Assembly (NCBI GenBank): GCA_017654735.1
Contig: JADPYG010000089.1
Location: 382,001 to 446,000, forward strand
DNA: 64,000 bases
Direction: 5' to 3'
Origin: Vishniacozyma victoriae
Lineage: Eukaryota > Basidiomycota > Tremellomycetes > Tremellales > Bulleribasidiaceae
Positions 22,682 through 34,690 of the stretch are shown piece by piece. The number at the start of each line of letters is the position of its first letter. The first letter of the stretch is position 1. The notes under the pieces are model-generated. The model worked only from the letters and a program-made list of their open reading frames with translations. It was not told the DNA's origin and did no database searches. Position numbers and translations under genes: made by a program.

Positions 22682-25600
22682 ATGGCCGTACCACACCCTC
22701 CTCCTTTACCGACAAATAGTCATCCGGCACCATCACCCTCGTTACCCCAATACCAACAGTATAGTCAGATGCAACAACCAGGCCATCCGGGCCTACAACA
22801 AGGCTACCCACAGCCATATACCGCTACCCCCGTCCGACCTACGCATCAATTACAACAACAACCATCTGGTCAAATGATGAATGGTGTAGGCGTACCGATG
22901 TCTTCGCATCAAGCTGCTCAGATCCAACAACAACAGCAACAGCAACGAATACAACAGCAACAGCAGCATCAGCAGAACATGGCCAATGCTCAGCGACAAC
23001 AGCAGCAACAGCAGCAGAATGGAGCTGTTACGCCATCAGCACATCATCCCTCGCCTTCACCTCATTTGGCACATCAAGGATTCGCTTCGGCAATACATCC
23101 AAGTGCATACCCACACCCACCTCAAGCGGGTCCAGGTCCAGGTCCATCACCAGCGACAATGCAAGTTCGACCGCCTCAGCAGCAACAGCAAGTTCGACCT
23201 CAACAGCATCCGACGTATCCCCATCCTGGCATGCAGCAGCCTCAAAAACAAGCGGCTCAGCAACAACAGGGTCATATACTACATCCTCAGCCTCAGCCTG
23301 GGGTCAATGGATTGTCGGGAGTACATATGGGTGGACCTCAACACCCTGAATCTGAAGGGTTCGCGATTACACGAGCGGGAAGTGCTGTTCAGAGGCATTA
23401 TGCCGAGCATAGTAATGTGTAAGTCATTCCCCTCTTTGTCTGGTCTCGACTGACATTACAGCTTGAAGCTGTTTATACATGACTACCTGGTCAAGAACAA
23501 TTTTACGGCGATTGCTACCCAGTTTCATGCCGACGCCCAGATTGGAGATCAACACCTCCCGGTCAATATAGCGGGTAGCGCGTTGACAGAGTGAGTCCAC
23601 ATTTCTGTAGGTAGAGTTGACACTGATGACAGATGGTGGTGCACGTTCTGGGAACAATTCACAGGCAAAGGCGGAGCTGGACCTGGGAATGCGGGAGTAT
23701 TTGCAGAGGTAAGCCACACTCATCTTTGCCACAAATCCCCCTATAATCCCTCCTTTGATACTGATCGCCCAGGTCATGAATCGTCTGAAAGGAATGCGAC
23801 AACCTCCAATCGGTGTTGGTGTTTCTCCAGCATTTCATCCTCAAGCCCCCTACGCCGCTCCTTCGCCTTCACCAGCAGCTGGACAAATGATGTATCGCCC
23901 CAATCCTAATGGACAACCTGGTCAACCAGGTCAACAGAATGGTCTAAGTCCAGCCCATCAAGCTCAATTGATGCAGCAACAACAACAGCATATCGCCCAA
24001 CAACAACATGCTCAACAACAACATGCGATCATGGCTCAACAACAAGCTGCTGCTGCTCAAGCTCAGGCTCAAGCTCAAGCCCAAGCCCAAGCTCAGGCTC
24101 AAGCACAAGCTCAACGATTCGGTCAACAAGCTCAACCTGGCGCTTCACCTGCTAGACCTCCTCCGCAAATGTATCAACAGCAACAATTGGGATTACAACC
24201 TCCTAATTCACAAGCTGGACCTTCGCATTCGCCAATCGTCCCATCACCACATATGATGCATCAACTTCCACCTGGGGCTATGCCCTCGCCTCATCAGAAA
24301 GCAATGCGACCACCGATGAATGGACCTCAAGGACACCCGAATGGACCTGGACAACAACCAAATCCAATGATTCGATCCATGACTCCGCAAGGTCAATACA
24401 ATATCCATCCACCTCCTCAAGCGCCTAGTCCTGCTCAGAATGGACAACCTATGACGCCACAACAACAGCACGTTCAGCGACAACAGATGCAAGCTGCCCA
24501 AGCTCAGGCTCAGGCAATGCAACAGCGTGCGAACCAGTCACTTGCCGATTTCCAAGCTCAGCAAGGTCAACAAATGCAAGCGACAAGGCAGCAGCAGGGG
24601 CAAGGGGTTGGACAAACGCCACAGGAGATTCAGCATCATCAGCAACTTCAGGCGATGCAGGCTCAACAGCTCCAAAATGCGACGAATCAGATGTATGCTG
24701 GACTTGGACTTGGTCAGGTTAATCCTGGGATTATGGCTTCTACAGCTGCCGAACTCGGTTGGCAGGGCAGGGACGTAGGATCTATGTCGGAGGATGAGAG
24801 AGTGAGTTCACAACATCCATACATAGGGCAAGGAGCTGACATATAGCGCCATCTGATTCAGAGCTACCGATCCTCTCTCCAAGAGAACCAACGTCGACAA
24901 ATGATGAATGCCAATGGTATCCAAATGGCAAATAATCCATCGCAACAAGGTCAGCCTCAACAGGGACAAGTTCAAGGTCAACAAATGCAAAATGGACAAG
25001 GACCATCACCAGCCCAATCCCAAGCTCATGCGCAAGCCCAAGCCCAAGCTCAATCGGCATATCAACAGCAAATGCTCCAACAGCAGATCCTTCAGCAAGC
25101 TCAGGCTACTGCACAGAGTCATGCGGCCCAGGCTGCTCAGCAAGCGCATCAGGCTCAGGCTCAGCATCAGGCTCAGAATGCTCAGGTTTATTCTAGGGCT
25201 GTCAGTCAGACTCAGAAGCGGTATGTCTCTCATCTTATTACTTTGATATGCAACTGACGAACAGACCTAATGGAAATGGACCTGATCAGGATCAGAATCA
25301 ACCCAACTCGGCAGGAGTGAGTCTTGATTACGTGAATGACTTGATTGGCGCTGATGATAGTCTGGCGATTCTGGAAATAGTCGAAATGGAAATACACCTC
25401 CTGAACGAAAGCGAATGCGAAAGAATTCGGGTAGTGCCGCCCCTTCACCATTCACTGTTAATGGGATGCAACCTGGTTCGACGCCTCAGCAGATGCATCA
25501 GCAGCAACAGCAGCAAATGCAGATGGCTCAAGCACAGGCTCAGCAGAATGATTCTCAGGTGCGTCCTCTCGTATGCAGCCGTTGAGGGGATAAGCTGACA

Positions 25601-26427
25601 ATCAGCTAAACACACTACGTCGTCAACAAGAGACGGAAGCTCGAAAAGTGTACGAGAAACAATTACATCAGGATCAGGCTATGCGTTCGATGCAATTACA
25701 AAATGGGACCTCGAGTCAAGCGAATACACCATTCGCCCAACCCCAAACTCCAGTCAACAATATACAATCTCTCACACTCGATACCCTCTCTCCTGCTCAG
25801 CTCAATACCAACGCAACCGCCCAATCATCGCCTAGAACTGCAGTTCTGAATGGTAGTCAGCAGATGCAGAGGAATCAAAGTCGGTCTACTGGGATTGGAG
25901 TTGGGTCAGGGTCAATGTTGCCCCCTCAAAGTCCTGCTAATAGGACTACTACGCCTAAACCTATTGGTGTAGGAATCGGGGTTGGCGTTGGAAAAGCGAC
26001 GCCAAAGATGGTCAAGGAAGAATTGGTACGTCATGCCATATTTCCATATGTGAAATCAGAGCTAACGAAACAGAAGGACAACACGCCCAAATCCCTCCAG
26101 CCATCACCAAGTAACGCCATAGTCCACATAGCAGACCACGCAGGGACGACATCGACCCACGGCCTCACTCCCTCACCTCCCTCCGGATCCACTATATCCC
26201 CTCCCCAACCTACGTCCGATATTCAACCAAAACCAGAAGGATTGACATTAACCATCGACCCACCTGCTGGAGAAGGGATTGATCTCTCGGCCGATTTCAC
26301 AGATACCAATTTCCTAGAAGGAGATTTCAATTTCGATGCCTCAGGATTCGATAGTACTTTCGATTTCGGTCAATATCTAGCTGAATTCGGCGCGGATGAT
26401 GGTGATACAGAAGTCGGGGTTGTATAA
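22682..26427 (+). CDS. LisH-domain, glutamine-rich transcription regulator (Flo8/Som1-like)
   Basis: Nine coding exons: 22682-23418, 23462-23590, 23633-23708, 23773-24801, 24847-25220, 25265-25316, 25361-25558, 25606-26025, 26074-26427; 1122 residues. The N-terminal 240 residues are Gln/Pro/His-rich. A LisH motif follows (VLKLFIHDYLVKNNFTAIAT), then SALTEWWCTFWEQF and a short Gly-rich turn: the LUFS arrangement (LisH plus WWxxFWxxF) known from Flo8, Som1, LEUNIG and SSBP proteins. The middle is Gln/Ala-rich, with a conserved-looking RHLIQSYRSSLQENQRRQMM segment, and the C-terminus is acidic (GIDLSADFTDTNFLEGDFNF), a plausible activation domain. Flo8-type proteins act with cAMP signalling to control adhesion and filamentation. 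The precise orthologue is inferred, not proven. Confidence 0.8.
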
Positions 26428-27016
26428 GCGCTTTTCGAGTGGTTTTGGAGTGGAAGTGGCTCATATAATACATCTGCTTGGATGTTAACGAAACAAAATA
26501 CCAATCATCAATATGTTGAGAGGTTGTAATGTCTTTCATCTCTCTCTCTTTTCTATCCTGTGTTTATATATAACTATCAGTATCAGTAGCTCGGTATCCT
26601 GTTCTCTTCATCTTCAGTCTCTTATCGAATGATCCTATCATCTAGTTTTTCCTGTTTAATCTCCTTGTAGATTTTGAGGTCTTATGAAAAAATGTGTCTA
26701 CTATTTCAAGCTGTGCATTATTGATACGATACTTAGACGACCGCTAAGGTGTACTAGCTATACACTACCGCAGTGATGATCATAGATCTACATCTACTTT
26801 TAGCACGTGCCTGAGATATAACGAATCAACTTCAACTTGTACTGACTCCATTTTATACATCTAGATTGTTCAGAGGATACTCTTTTGACTATGCCTTGAC
26901 ACTTCTTGCATCTCCACCTATCCGCATCTCAATTCGTTACTCTCTGCTGAGAGCCAGAGGCCAGTCATCGAGGGCATTCCGTGATCATATTCGACAATAT
27001 CAGCAAGCTCCTGGCA
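26428..27016. other. Intergenic, no gene seen
   Basis: It contains the 3' end of the LisH gene (CT- and TA-rich) and the promoter of the transporter gene. No conserved element was recognised. Confidence 0.5.
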
Positions 27017-29273
27017 ATGGAGACGAATCAATTGGAATCATGGTGGTCCGCAGCCCGCTCATCTCTTGACGGAGTAATGAAGCATGTCACCAGCCTACCC
27101 AACTCGACACACTGGAAATCACTAGCTCGAAGATCCACTGCCGATTCGACACATGTACTGCCAGGCTCGAATAGGTCGATTGACGCTAGGAGTATAGTGA
27201 CTATCATCTTCTTCTTTTTGATCAGTACGTCAACCTCTCTTTCATCAGTAAGGGAAATGCTGATAATAGACATCCTGGTGATATGGCCAATACACATTCC
27301 CCTACCAGTCTTCCTCACTCATCTGAAGAACCGGTTCCTATCACGCACTCCGAATGTGGAAAACGAGAAACCAGAAGAAGAGAAAGGGAGGAGGATGTAC
27401 TTCAAACTTGGATTGGAGACTGCTCCTGTTATTGGTGTCCTGATACTACTCGCTTCGACTTGTATCCCTGGTTCTGTTGTTCGGGATGGAATTGTTGGAA
27501 GTGAAGGGGTTAGACCTTATGATATCATGACGTTGTTCCTCTCTTTCGTGAGTCTTGCTCCCACCCACGCCTCTTTGCCTGACCACCCATCATGACCATG
27601 ATTGCAGGTCCAGCATCGAGTCTCCCAATCCCTTCGCTCCCGAGCTCAGCTGATAACAGGCCTACATCTCAATCTCACTCGACTGTACTGGTGTACTCCA
27701 ATACCTAGCTCATCTAGTCGGTACAAAATCGGGTTCATCAGGTTCATTCCTCTACTTCGCATTCTACGCATTCTTCTCCCTCACAGGCCTGATAATCGGT
27801 AACGACCCTCTCATCCTCTCGGGAACACCCTTCCTAGTCTACTTCACAAGGCACGCATCGATTCAACCTGAAAATCAAACTTCATACTTGTTTACCCATT
27901 TTCAAGCTTCGAATCTCGTCAGTGCGTTACTGGTGTCGTCGAATCCTACGAATTTGGTCTTGACTTCCGCGTTTGGAATCACGTTCTTACAATACTCGGC
28001 TTGGTTGGCTTTACCAACTGTAGCTGCTATAATCGTTTTATTCCCTATACTCCGATGGGGTATATTCCGCGATCGAATCCCGAGGGTACTCAATCCACCA
28101 AAAGTGAACCCGAAAGATTCCCTAGTCGACCCTTGGGGAGGAGTATTTGGAACAGTCCTCTTTATCATTGTCATCATACTATTGATCACTCTATCAGCAA
28201 TTGGGTTGTTGGAAGGTGTACAGGGAGTTTGGAGTATTACCGCTCCAGCTGGAATCATCATGTTCCTAAGGGATTGCTGGCATGACCTGGTTGTCAAGAA
28301 AGAGGAGGAGAAAGCCAGGAAGGAGGGGTTGGTGGGTGTGAAGGATGGGACGGAAATGACTGCCGTTGGGCGACGAGGGTCCATTGGGGGAGAAGGAGGG
28401 GCGAGGGTAGAAACTGGGAAAACTGTCGGACCTCTCGAAACTGAGAAAGTTCTCAGTGAGCGATCGTCGCCTGTCAAACCTGAAGTCGATAATGGCAATC
28501 CAACCGCCGACCCCGAAACACCAAGCACCTCGAGCTCGGCATCACCCGAACCCCAACAACCACCCACCAAGACAGCCTCAACATCTGACTCACCCAATCC
28601 GACCCTCCTTAAACCGATACGGAAATTCACCAAAACCTTCCCAACAGCGTCCCTAGTAATCTCCCGCCTTCCCCTCCAATTGATCCCATTCGCATTCTCA
28701 ATGTTCATCCTCGTCGAGGCCCTCTCTTTTACGGGGTGGATAAGGGTATTTGCAACCTGGTGGACTGCTTGGGTAAATGTTGGGGGATTACCAGGTGCGA
28801 TCTGGTTAATGGGGATGATTAGTGTGCTGGGATGTAATGCTTTTGGAACTAATATCGGGGCTACTGTTCTGCTTAGTCGTACGTCCCTTATGATAACAGA
28901 AGGCGGAGCTGATGATCAGGAATTTTACAACATTGGAGAGCTAATGAGGGGGTTGTTTCGGATAGGATACTGTATGGGTCAGTGTTTACTTTAGCGGTTG
29001 GGTCTAATTTTGGGGCCTACTCATTTGTGTAAGCCTTTTTTTTTTCCTCTTTCTCTTACCCTTCCGGTAACAAGTCTGAAACGAGAATCATTGCTGACAA
29101 CCAGCTTCTCAGCATCATTAGCAGGATTGCTATGGCGTAATATCCTCCATCAGAAGGGGTTAGTTATCTCCCAAAAAGAATTCATCAAGTGGAATACAGT
29201 GCCTGTGATAGCCACGATGATTGTTGGGTGTCTAGTGGTCGCAGGGGAGGTATGTGTGATGTACAAGTCATGA
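27017..29273 (+). CDS. ArsB/CitM-superfamily anion transporter
   Basis: Polytopic membrane protein, 660 residues. Exons are 27017-27224, 27270-27547, 27660-28878, 28920-29028 and 29105-29273. The start METNQLESWWSAARSS was chosen because it is the first ATG in the open frame. Hydrophobic segments include IVTIIFFFLINILVIW, APVIGVLILLASTCI, FLYFAFYAFFSLTGLIIGND, a strongly conserved LLVSSNPTNLVLTSAFGITF loop-helix, FGTVLFIIVIILLITLSAIG, then a cytosolic loop of about 130 residues (charged, Pro/Ser-rich) and further helices to GSNFGAYSFVFSASLAGLLW. The SSNPTNLVL and GSNFGA motifs are typical of ArsB/CitMHS-type permeases. Substrate (arsenite, citrate or other anion) cannot be told from sequence. 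Intron 2 is 110 bases; a minor acceptor (attgcag) inside it would break the frame. Confidence 0.85.
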
Positions 29274-29507
29274 GCCTCTCCGGCAGGATATGTCGGGTTT
29301 TAGTTAGATTATAATGCTTCTGAGTTGTTGTACTATAATGCACATATGTATAGGCATCGTTGCATGGCATGAGAAGGATCGTAACTGATTAAGACTAGAG
29401 CTACACGACAAAATACTTGATCTACACTCATAAGGAGTCTAACTATCTACACAAGTCTGACTATCTACATCTGACCTAAGATACGGCCGTTGGTTGGATT
29501 TGGTGAA

Positions 29508-31058
29508 TTACATAACTCCACCAGTGGCTGCTTTGTATGATCGGAATGTCTTGCCTACTACAAAGTAGATTCCGAGGCAGATTGCGGCGAAGACAAAGAA
29601 GACGTTCCCGTCTGCTTTACCGGGGGTGAAGTATGTGAATAGTTCCTGTAGGGGGAGGAATGTTGAGCTCTGTTGATTAGCGTAATTAGAGTGGAAGAAA
29701 GAGGAGAAGGGGACTGACCATGACGAAACCAGTAACGGCAGCACAAGCTTGTCCCAAACTACTTCCTGCAGTTCTAGCCTCTGAAGGAAGTACTTCGGAA
29801 AGTACAACCCAAGTAACAGGTCCCGGACCAAGACCGTATGAAAGGAAGAATCCAATAATAGCGAGGAAAGAGACCATGGGGTAGGTAAGGTTCAATGAAA
29901 TGGCGAGTAAGAGTAGACAGACAAACATTGCCATGTATGATCGGGTCAAGGTATGCTGAGAACCCCATCGCGGGAGGATCCAGATAGTGAGGAGTGATGC
30001 TGGTAGTTTGATCAATAAGACCAAGACCGAGATGAGACCTGCTTGGCCGTGGAATACGGTTCGGAGAATACTGGTGGAAAAGTATAGAACGGGGGAGATA
30101 CCGGATAATTGAGTGACGATCTGAGTGACGATGATTACTCGGACTGATCATTAGCTTGACTCGTTGTATGAATGGGGTGAGACGTACGACCGGTAGAAAT
30201 GGAAGTATCCTTCGACTTCATGAGTTGCCACATGGTCATATCCTTCTTCTTTTCCCCAAGCAGAGAAGTCTCTTCTCCTGGTTCCTGGTCGTCGTCGTCT
30301 TCTGATGGGGCGGTAGCGAAAAGACTGAATGCAGCCATACTTCCAGAGAGACCAGCGGCAATAACCATAGTCCATCGCCATAACATCATTTCGTTGAATG
30401 GTAATCCGAGGGCTTGGGCGGCAATGAGACCGGAAACGAAGCAGACTTGATTGGCGATTCCTAGAGCTTGGGCGTAAGATGGGCAAAGTTCCGTCAAGAG
30501 GAGTGGGACCTGTACACCGGAAACACCACATCCGAAACCGATTAAACATCTTTTATTAGCTCTTTACCATGACTTTGAATTGAAGACGAACCTCGAGATG
30601 ATCATAAGAATGGGCGAATTGGTCATCGCAAACAACAATGAGGACAGGCAAGATATGATAGCTCCAAGCCTCAATGTACCGATCCTACCGAGCATCGACA
30701 TGATGGGTGAACCGGATAATGCACCAGTCATCGATCCAAGCGTAAAAACAGCGACAATCAATCCGAATTTGGAAGACTACAATCAGCACCCTCCTCTCAC
30801 TGTATTTTGGAAACATACGCTCATATCAATACATCCATCCAGATCGCCTAATCCAAGCTTGAGAGACGCCCAATCTAGTCCTTCTCGATGATGTGGGTGA
30901 ACTGGACCTGGTCCACCTCCAACAGGTGGTGGATGGACTCCGTCGCATACTAGTGCTGCCTGCACTCCATTGAGAGAAGTGGTTTGATAACCTGTGTGGA
31001 ACTGATACAACAATGTCCAAGCGATAGTGAGGCCGGTCCCGATGGTGATTTTTGCCAT
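29508..31058 (-). CDS. MFS transporter, sugar-porter family
   Basis: 12-helix major facilitator, 457 residues. Exons are 31058-30819, 30776-30592, 30549-30188, 30143-29719 and 29669-29508. Helix 1 is MAKITIGTGLTIAWTLLYQF; the first outside loop carries QTTSLNGVQ. Family signs are a GRIGTLRLG loop between helices 2 and 3, RCLIGFGCGVSGVQVPLLLT (helix 4, with the conserved Arg and PxxLxE-like end), an acidic central loop, VTQIVTQLSGISPVLYFSTS (helix 7 QLSGI motif) and GLGPGPVTWVVLSEVLPSEA (helix 10). The usual PETKG at the end is missing. This resembles the Vps73-type fungal sugar porters; the substrate is not predictable. It converges with the anion transporter (234 bases apart). Confidence 0.87.
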
Positions 31059-32087
31059 TGCGCAGCGGTAGAGTAGAAGAGAATCGAGGGTCTTCGAAAG
31101 GAGTCTTGAGGAAGGGCGTCGACCTGGGTGGGAGTAGAACCGAAGAACGGTCTAAGGATACAGGAAGATGAACAGATGATGGAATAAGAGATGGAAGATG
31201 AATGATATATACTCGTGTCATCGCCCCCAATAAAGAACGAGCGTTTTTTAATACTCTCCGCATCATCAGGGGATCAGGGACAGGCACGCTCATCACCCCC
31301 CTTCGACCCTCGATTCCGGTAAAAGCCCAGTCCACGAGTTGCGTAAACGCACAAGATGTCAAGTCAGCAGCCTCTTGCATTGCACAGCGTCATCAGAGGC
31401 TTGTTGACTGCCACTCTGGATATCTTTCATTGACCAACGGTAGTATCAATGCTACGTGATAGAGACCAACAGACTGAGGAGGACGAGGATTAGTGTCGCA
31501 TTCATCCGAGACCCGATCCATCTACCGGTGTCGCGGATGATTATACAAGCTGCGGGGACCTGTGAGGTCGTGCTCGCATTCGGCCATCAGTAGTCGCAGA
31601 TACATCCATCTAGACAAACCGGCTCCAATCCAGGAAAGAGGTAGGAGTGATTCCGCTACATATCGCTAAGCGTTCCGCATTTCGATAATATCAGCTTTCC
31701 CGGAGGGCGATTCGCTGCTGTGCTGTGCTGCCTCATGCTACTGATAGCCAGACGTCCTGGATTCGACCATCTAACTCTTGACCATAAACAAGTATGTTCG
31801 GTAGCTAACCATCAAGGAAGGAAAACAGGAGAGTTAAGTAGTAAAGGAGGTCTGTGCGCAATGAGAGATGAGGTCAGTGATGGTACCTGATCTCTAAATC
31901 ATCGTAAGTATAGCTCACTAACGTCATAGCGCTCGAGCCTTGATGGGTATATAAAGAAGATCTTTACTCTCGCACTCATCATTTCCTTTGAATCTTTCAA
32001 AACATCACTTGATCCACTCGTTGATACCTAACTTCAATTCCATTAACATCTCCTTACTTCTCTTCCTTAACTCACTATACTCTCATA
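31059..32087 (+). promoter_or_regulatory. Upstream region of the divergent H2A gene, with TATA box
   Basis: No gene was found in this 1 kb. A TATATAAAG box is at 31948-31956, about 130 bases before the start codon of the H2A-like gene. Neither the MCB box nor the ATAACGCCGT decamer of the canonical histone promoters is present, suggesting different regulation. The left part would contain the promoter of the minus-strand MFS gene. Confidence 0.45.
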
Positions 32088-32897
32088 ATGCCATCTGACG
32101 GTAACTCAAAGGAATGGAAGAAGGGAATGTCGAAAAGTACCAAGTCGGGATTGATTTGTAAGTCTTCTCTGCCTTCTTCCTTGTTTCCCTCCTCCGTCTT
32201 CGCTCCCTTATCTTCATTCTCTTCCCTCTCTGACTTGTCCCTGCTAGTCCCCCATTCCTCTAATTCCAATGAGTTTCTTAACCATCATCTTCCTCATTAT
32301 CGAGATTCCTCATTTACCTTCCTTCCCACTCTTTCCCTCTTCTCATACCATCAATCCGAGACCTTATTGTTGGGTTGGAGCCTGGCTGATATCAGTCCCG
32401 GTGAGCAGGACTAGGAGGTACATGAAACAAGGTCGATATGCCAAGATCATCCAACAAGGAGCCGCGGTCTATCTTGGCGAGCTTCCCCCTTCCCAGTCTT
32501 CCTCTCGCTCCCCGCTGACCTTACAGCTGCCGTTCTCGAGTACCTTGTAGCTGAGATGGTGGAATTGTCGGGGAATGCCGCTAGGGATAGTAAGTCCCTC
32601 TCACTCCTGCCCATCTATTCCACCCTTCTCTTTGAAATCCAAGGTATTGACGTGACTGACAATAAGACAAAAAAATCCCGAATCAATCCCCGATTTCTCA
32701 AATTAGCCGTATCAAATGATCAGGAACTCGATATCCTCATCGGTAAAGTAATCTGTCCACAATGGGGAGTCACACCCGGTATCCATCCTGCTCTCCTCCC
32801 CTCACTATCGACTGGAAAGGAGAAGAGGAAAAGCGTTTCATTTGATGGGAAATCGAAGTCGAAGAGGTCTAGTGTTGAAGTGAACGATAGTTTGTGA
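32088..32897 (+). CDS. Highly divergent histone H2A variant
   Basis: 155 residues in the in-frame model: exons 32088-32157, 32396-32476, 32527-32589, 32644-32897. The fold is clearly H2[67 protein letters not shown] and [12 protein letters not shown] align position by position with canonical H2A, and introns after GLIF and after AARD are at the same sites as in the canonical gene of this window. Differences: R-x-R in helix 1, loop 1 [18 protein letters not shown] changed to NDQE in the acidic patch, docking segment [11 protein letters not shown], and a Ser/Lys-rich tail without SQE. Intron 2 is GC-AG. The start of exon 4 is uncertain: this model adds SIDVTDNKT, while the better acceptor at 32666 gives a frameshift at an A7 run. 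It may be a specialised variant or a recent pseudogene. Confidence 0.8.
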
Positions 32898-33345
32898 TGT
32901 GAGTGGAATTTCATGTGTCGTGGAACCGAGCTGATGAACCAGTCCGCTTGTACATACATGCATGGTCACAGTCCTGATGCGTTATTGCTTAATGTGCGGG
33001 ATGAAGTCTATTTTGTTTCTTAAATCTCGACCCTGCTCGCCATATTCTGGCTTGGATTTGCAAGCGCAATTCTGAAAGACCGTTCGCAAGTGCGATTGCT
33101 TGAGCGAGAGAGATCATGTTTGACAGCAAGTTGAGAGAAGGTGGAAAGTACCTCACTGCAGTCGTACAAGACTTAAAGGACTCAAGTGGTGCCTGCGGTA
33201 AGCACACACAGCGCACAGCCTTTGACTCGGCTCGACGTCATAGATATGTCCCTCATCCCTCATTCTCACTCATATAAGTACTAATGACTCGAGTAACAAT
33301 ACATACGATAAGTGGAGTAAAAGCATAGACAATATAGACGATAGA
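32898..33345. other. Intergenic, no gene seen
   Basis: It contains the 3' end of the H2A-like gene and the likely promoter of the next gene. Nothing further was recognised. Confidence 0.45.
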
Positions 33346-34690
33346 ATGAATGACATCGACCACGATAGCGACGACGGGAACAAGGATGGATCTGTGGATT
33401 TGAATAACGGAGGGGAAAGAGGACACTGTGGTGATGAGGACTACACCGCGGATCGAGACGACAACCACACCGGTAGCAGCATCAGCCATGCTGATCATGA
33501 TACCATTCACTCCAATGTTATCAATGACCACAACGACATCAACGACAGCGATCTAAGAGATGCGGATGAATTTCAACGCGCCCCCGATAGCCACGACGAT
33601 CACCCCGGCAGCATCAGCCACGCTGATCATAATACCATTCACTCCAATGTTAACAATGACCACAACGACATCAACAACAGCAATCTAAGAGATGCGGATG
33701 AATCTCAACGCGCCCCCAATAGCCACGACGATCACCACGGCATTGAGGACCAGCAGAAGTCTCACAGCATGGATCCTCTGGAGAACAAGATCGATGACCA
33801 CACCAGTAACGAGAGTGGCCACGGTGACGATGGGGACAGTTTCATCATCAACATTACACTTGTCTTGAGGGCTCGAACGGGGATACAAGGAACAACGAGA
33901 ATGAAAACGAGGGTGACAGGACCGATGAGAACAACCAGGTGATAACGGCCAACAACGACACGGTCGATCACCAGGACGGCGACATCAATAATATTGGCAT
34001 CAGACGCCGACTCGCGAAGCGCTTTTCTAGATTGACACCCGCCGAGCTCCAGGAAGTGTCCAGGTCGCTACCTTCCCGAATCACTTTATCGAGACTGGGT
34101 TTCATCGGCTTCATCCTGAGCGTGACGAGTGTAGTCCTAGGACTTGTAAATGTCTTTGGCTTTAAACGTATTGAATCAGAGATGGATGGTACCGAGAAGA
34201 ATGGACCGCAGATCGATGGGACCGAGAAAGCTGGTATAGCACTCGTAAGTCTCTTATTTATCTCGGGAAGACAGCTCACCCAGTAGGACATTATTGGTCT
34301 GGTCGTACGCTGCCCGTTCCCGATACTATATCACATGCCGAAATCTCGCTTCCGAGCTCGCTGTCGAGATCTCATTCCTTCGGGCCTCGTAGACTACCTA
34401 TTCCTCCTAGCCTCATTCTCCATAACAGTAAATCATAGACTCGACAATAAAACTGGCGTAAAGACGGTATTGCTAGACGTCTTACTCGGTATTCAGGTCT
34501 GCAGCGTGTAAGCTATTCTCTCACACCTCGGTCGATTGATTGCTGACAAATTAGGGTGGTGGCACAGGCATTAATGCTGATTGGGGGCGCGAAGGATGAG
34601 CAAGAGGAGGATGAGCGTCATTATAGATGGGCCAGAGCTGGAGCCTCGAAGAGAGAAAGGACCCGCAGATGGTACGATGTGACAATCTAG
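33346..34690 (+). CDS. Orphan membrane protein with Asp/His/Asn-rich N-terminus
   Basis: I do not recognise the family. The N-terminal open frame (from ATG 33346) is extremely rich in Asp, His, Asn and Ser and holds a 44-residue tandem duplication. Around 33830-33880 the reading frame must change (an intron or a frameshift; I could not place a convincing splice pair). The second part runs to 34244, then 34287-34507 and 34555-34690, with good GTAAGT and GTAAGC donors. It encodes IGIRRRLAKRFSRLTPAELQ, a hydrophobic helix LGFIGFILSVTSVVLGLVNV, then IALDIIGLVVRCPFPI, VDYLFLLASFSITV and VCSVVVVAQALMLIGG, so three to four membrane segments, and a basic end. Low-complexity composition unlike its neighbours suggests a young or fast-evolving gene. 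Confidence 0.5.
33476..33739 (+). repeat. Two tandem copies of a 132-base coding unit
   Basis: Copy 1 is 33476-33607 and copy 2 is 33608-33739. They differ at a modest number of positions and keep frame (44 codons), so the duplication lengthens the Asp/His/Asn-rich region of the orphan membrane protein. Both copies contain ISHADH, IHSNV and NDHNDIN. Confidence 0.85.

Noticed and set aside
23944..24135. Leu/Ser-rich open frame antisense to the LisH regulator
   Set aside because: It arises from reading CAG/CAA glutamine and GCT alanine repeats on the other strand.
27902..28708. 268-codon open frame antisense to the anion transporter
   Set aside because: The plus strand encodes a protein with clear membrane helices and family motifs in the same place; the antisense frame has no recognisable domain and is a by-product of codon bias.
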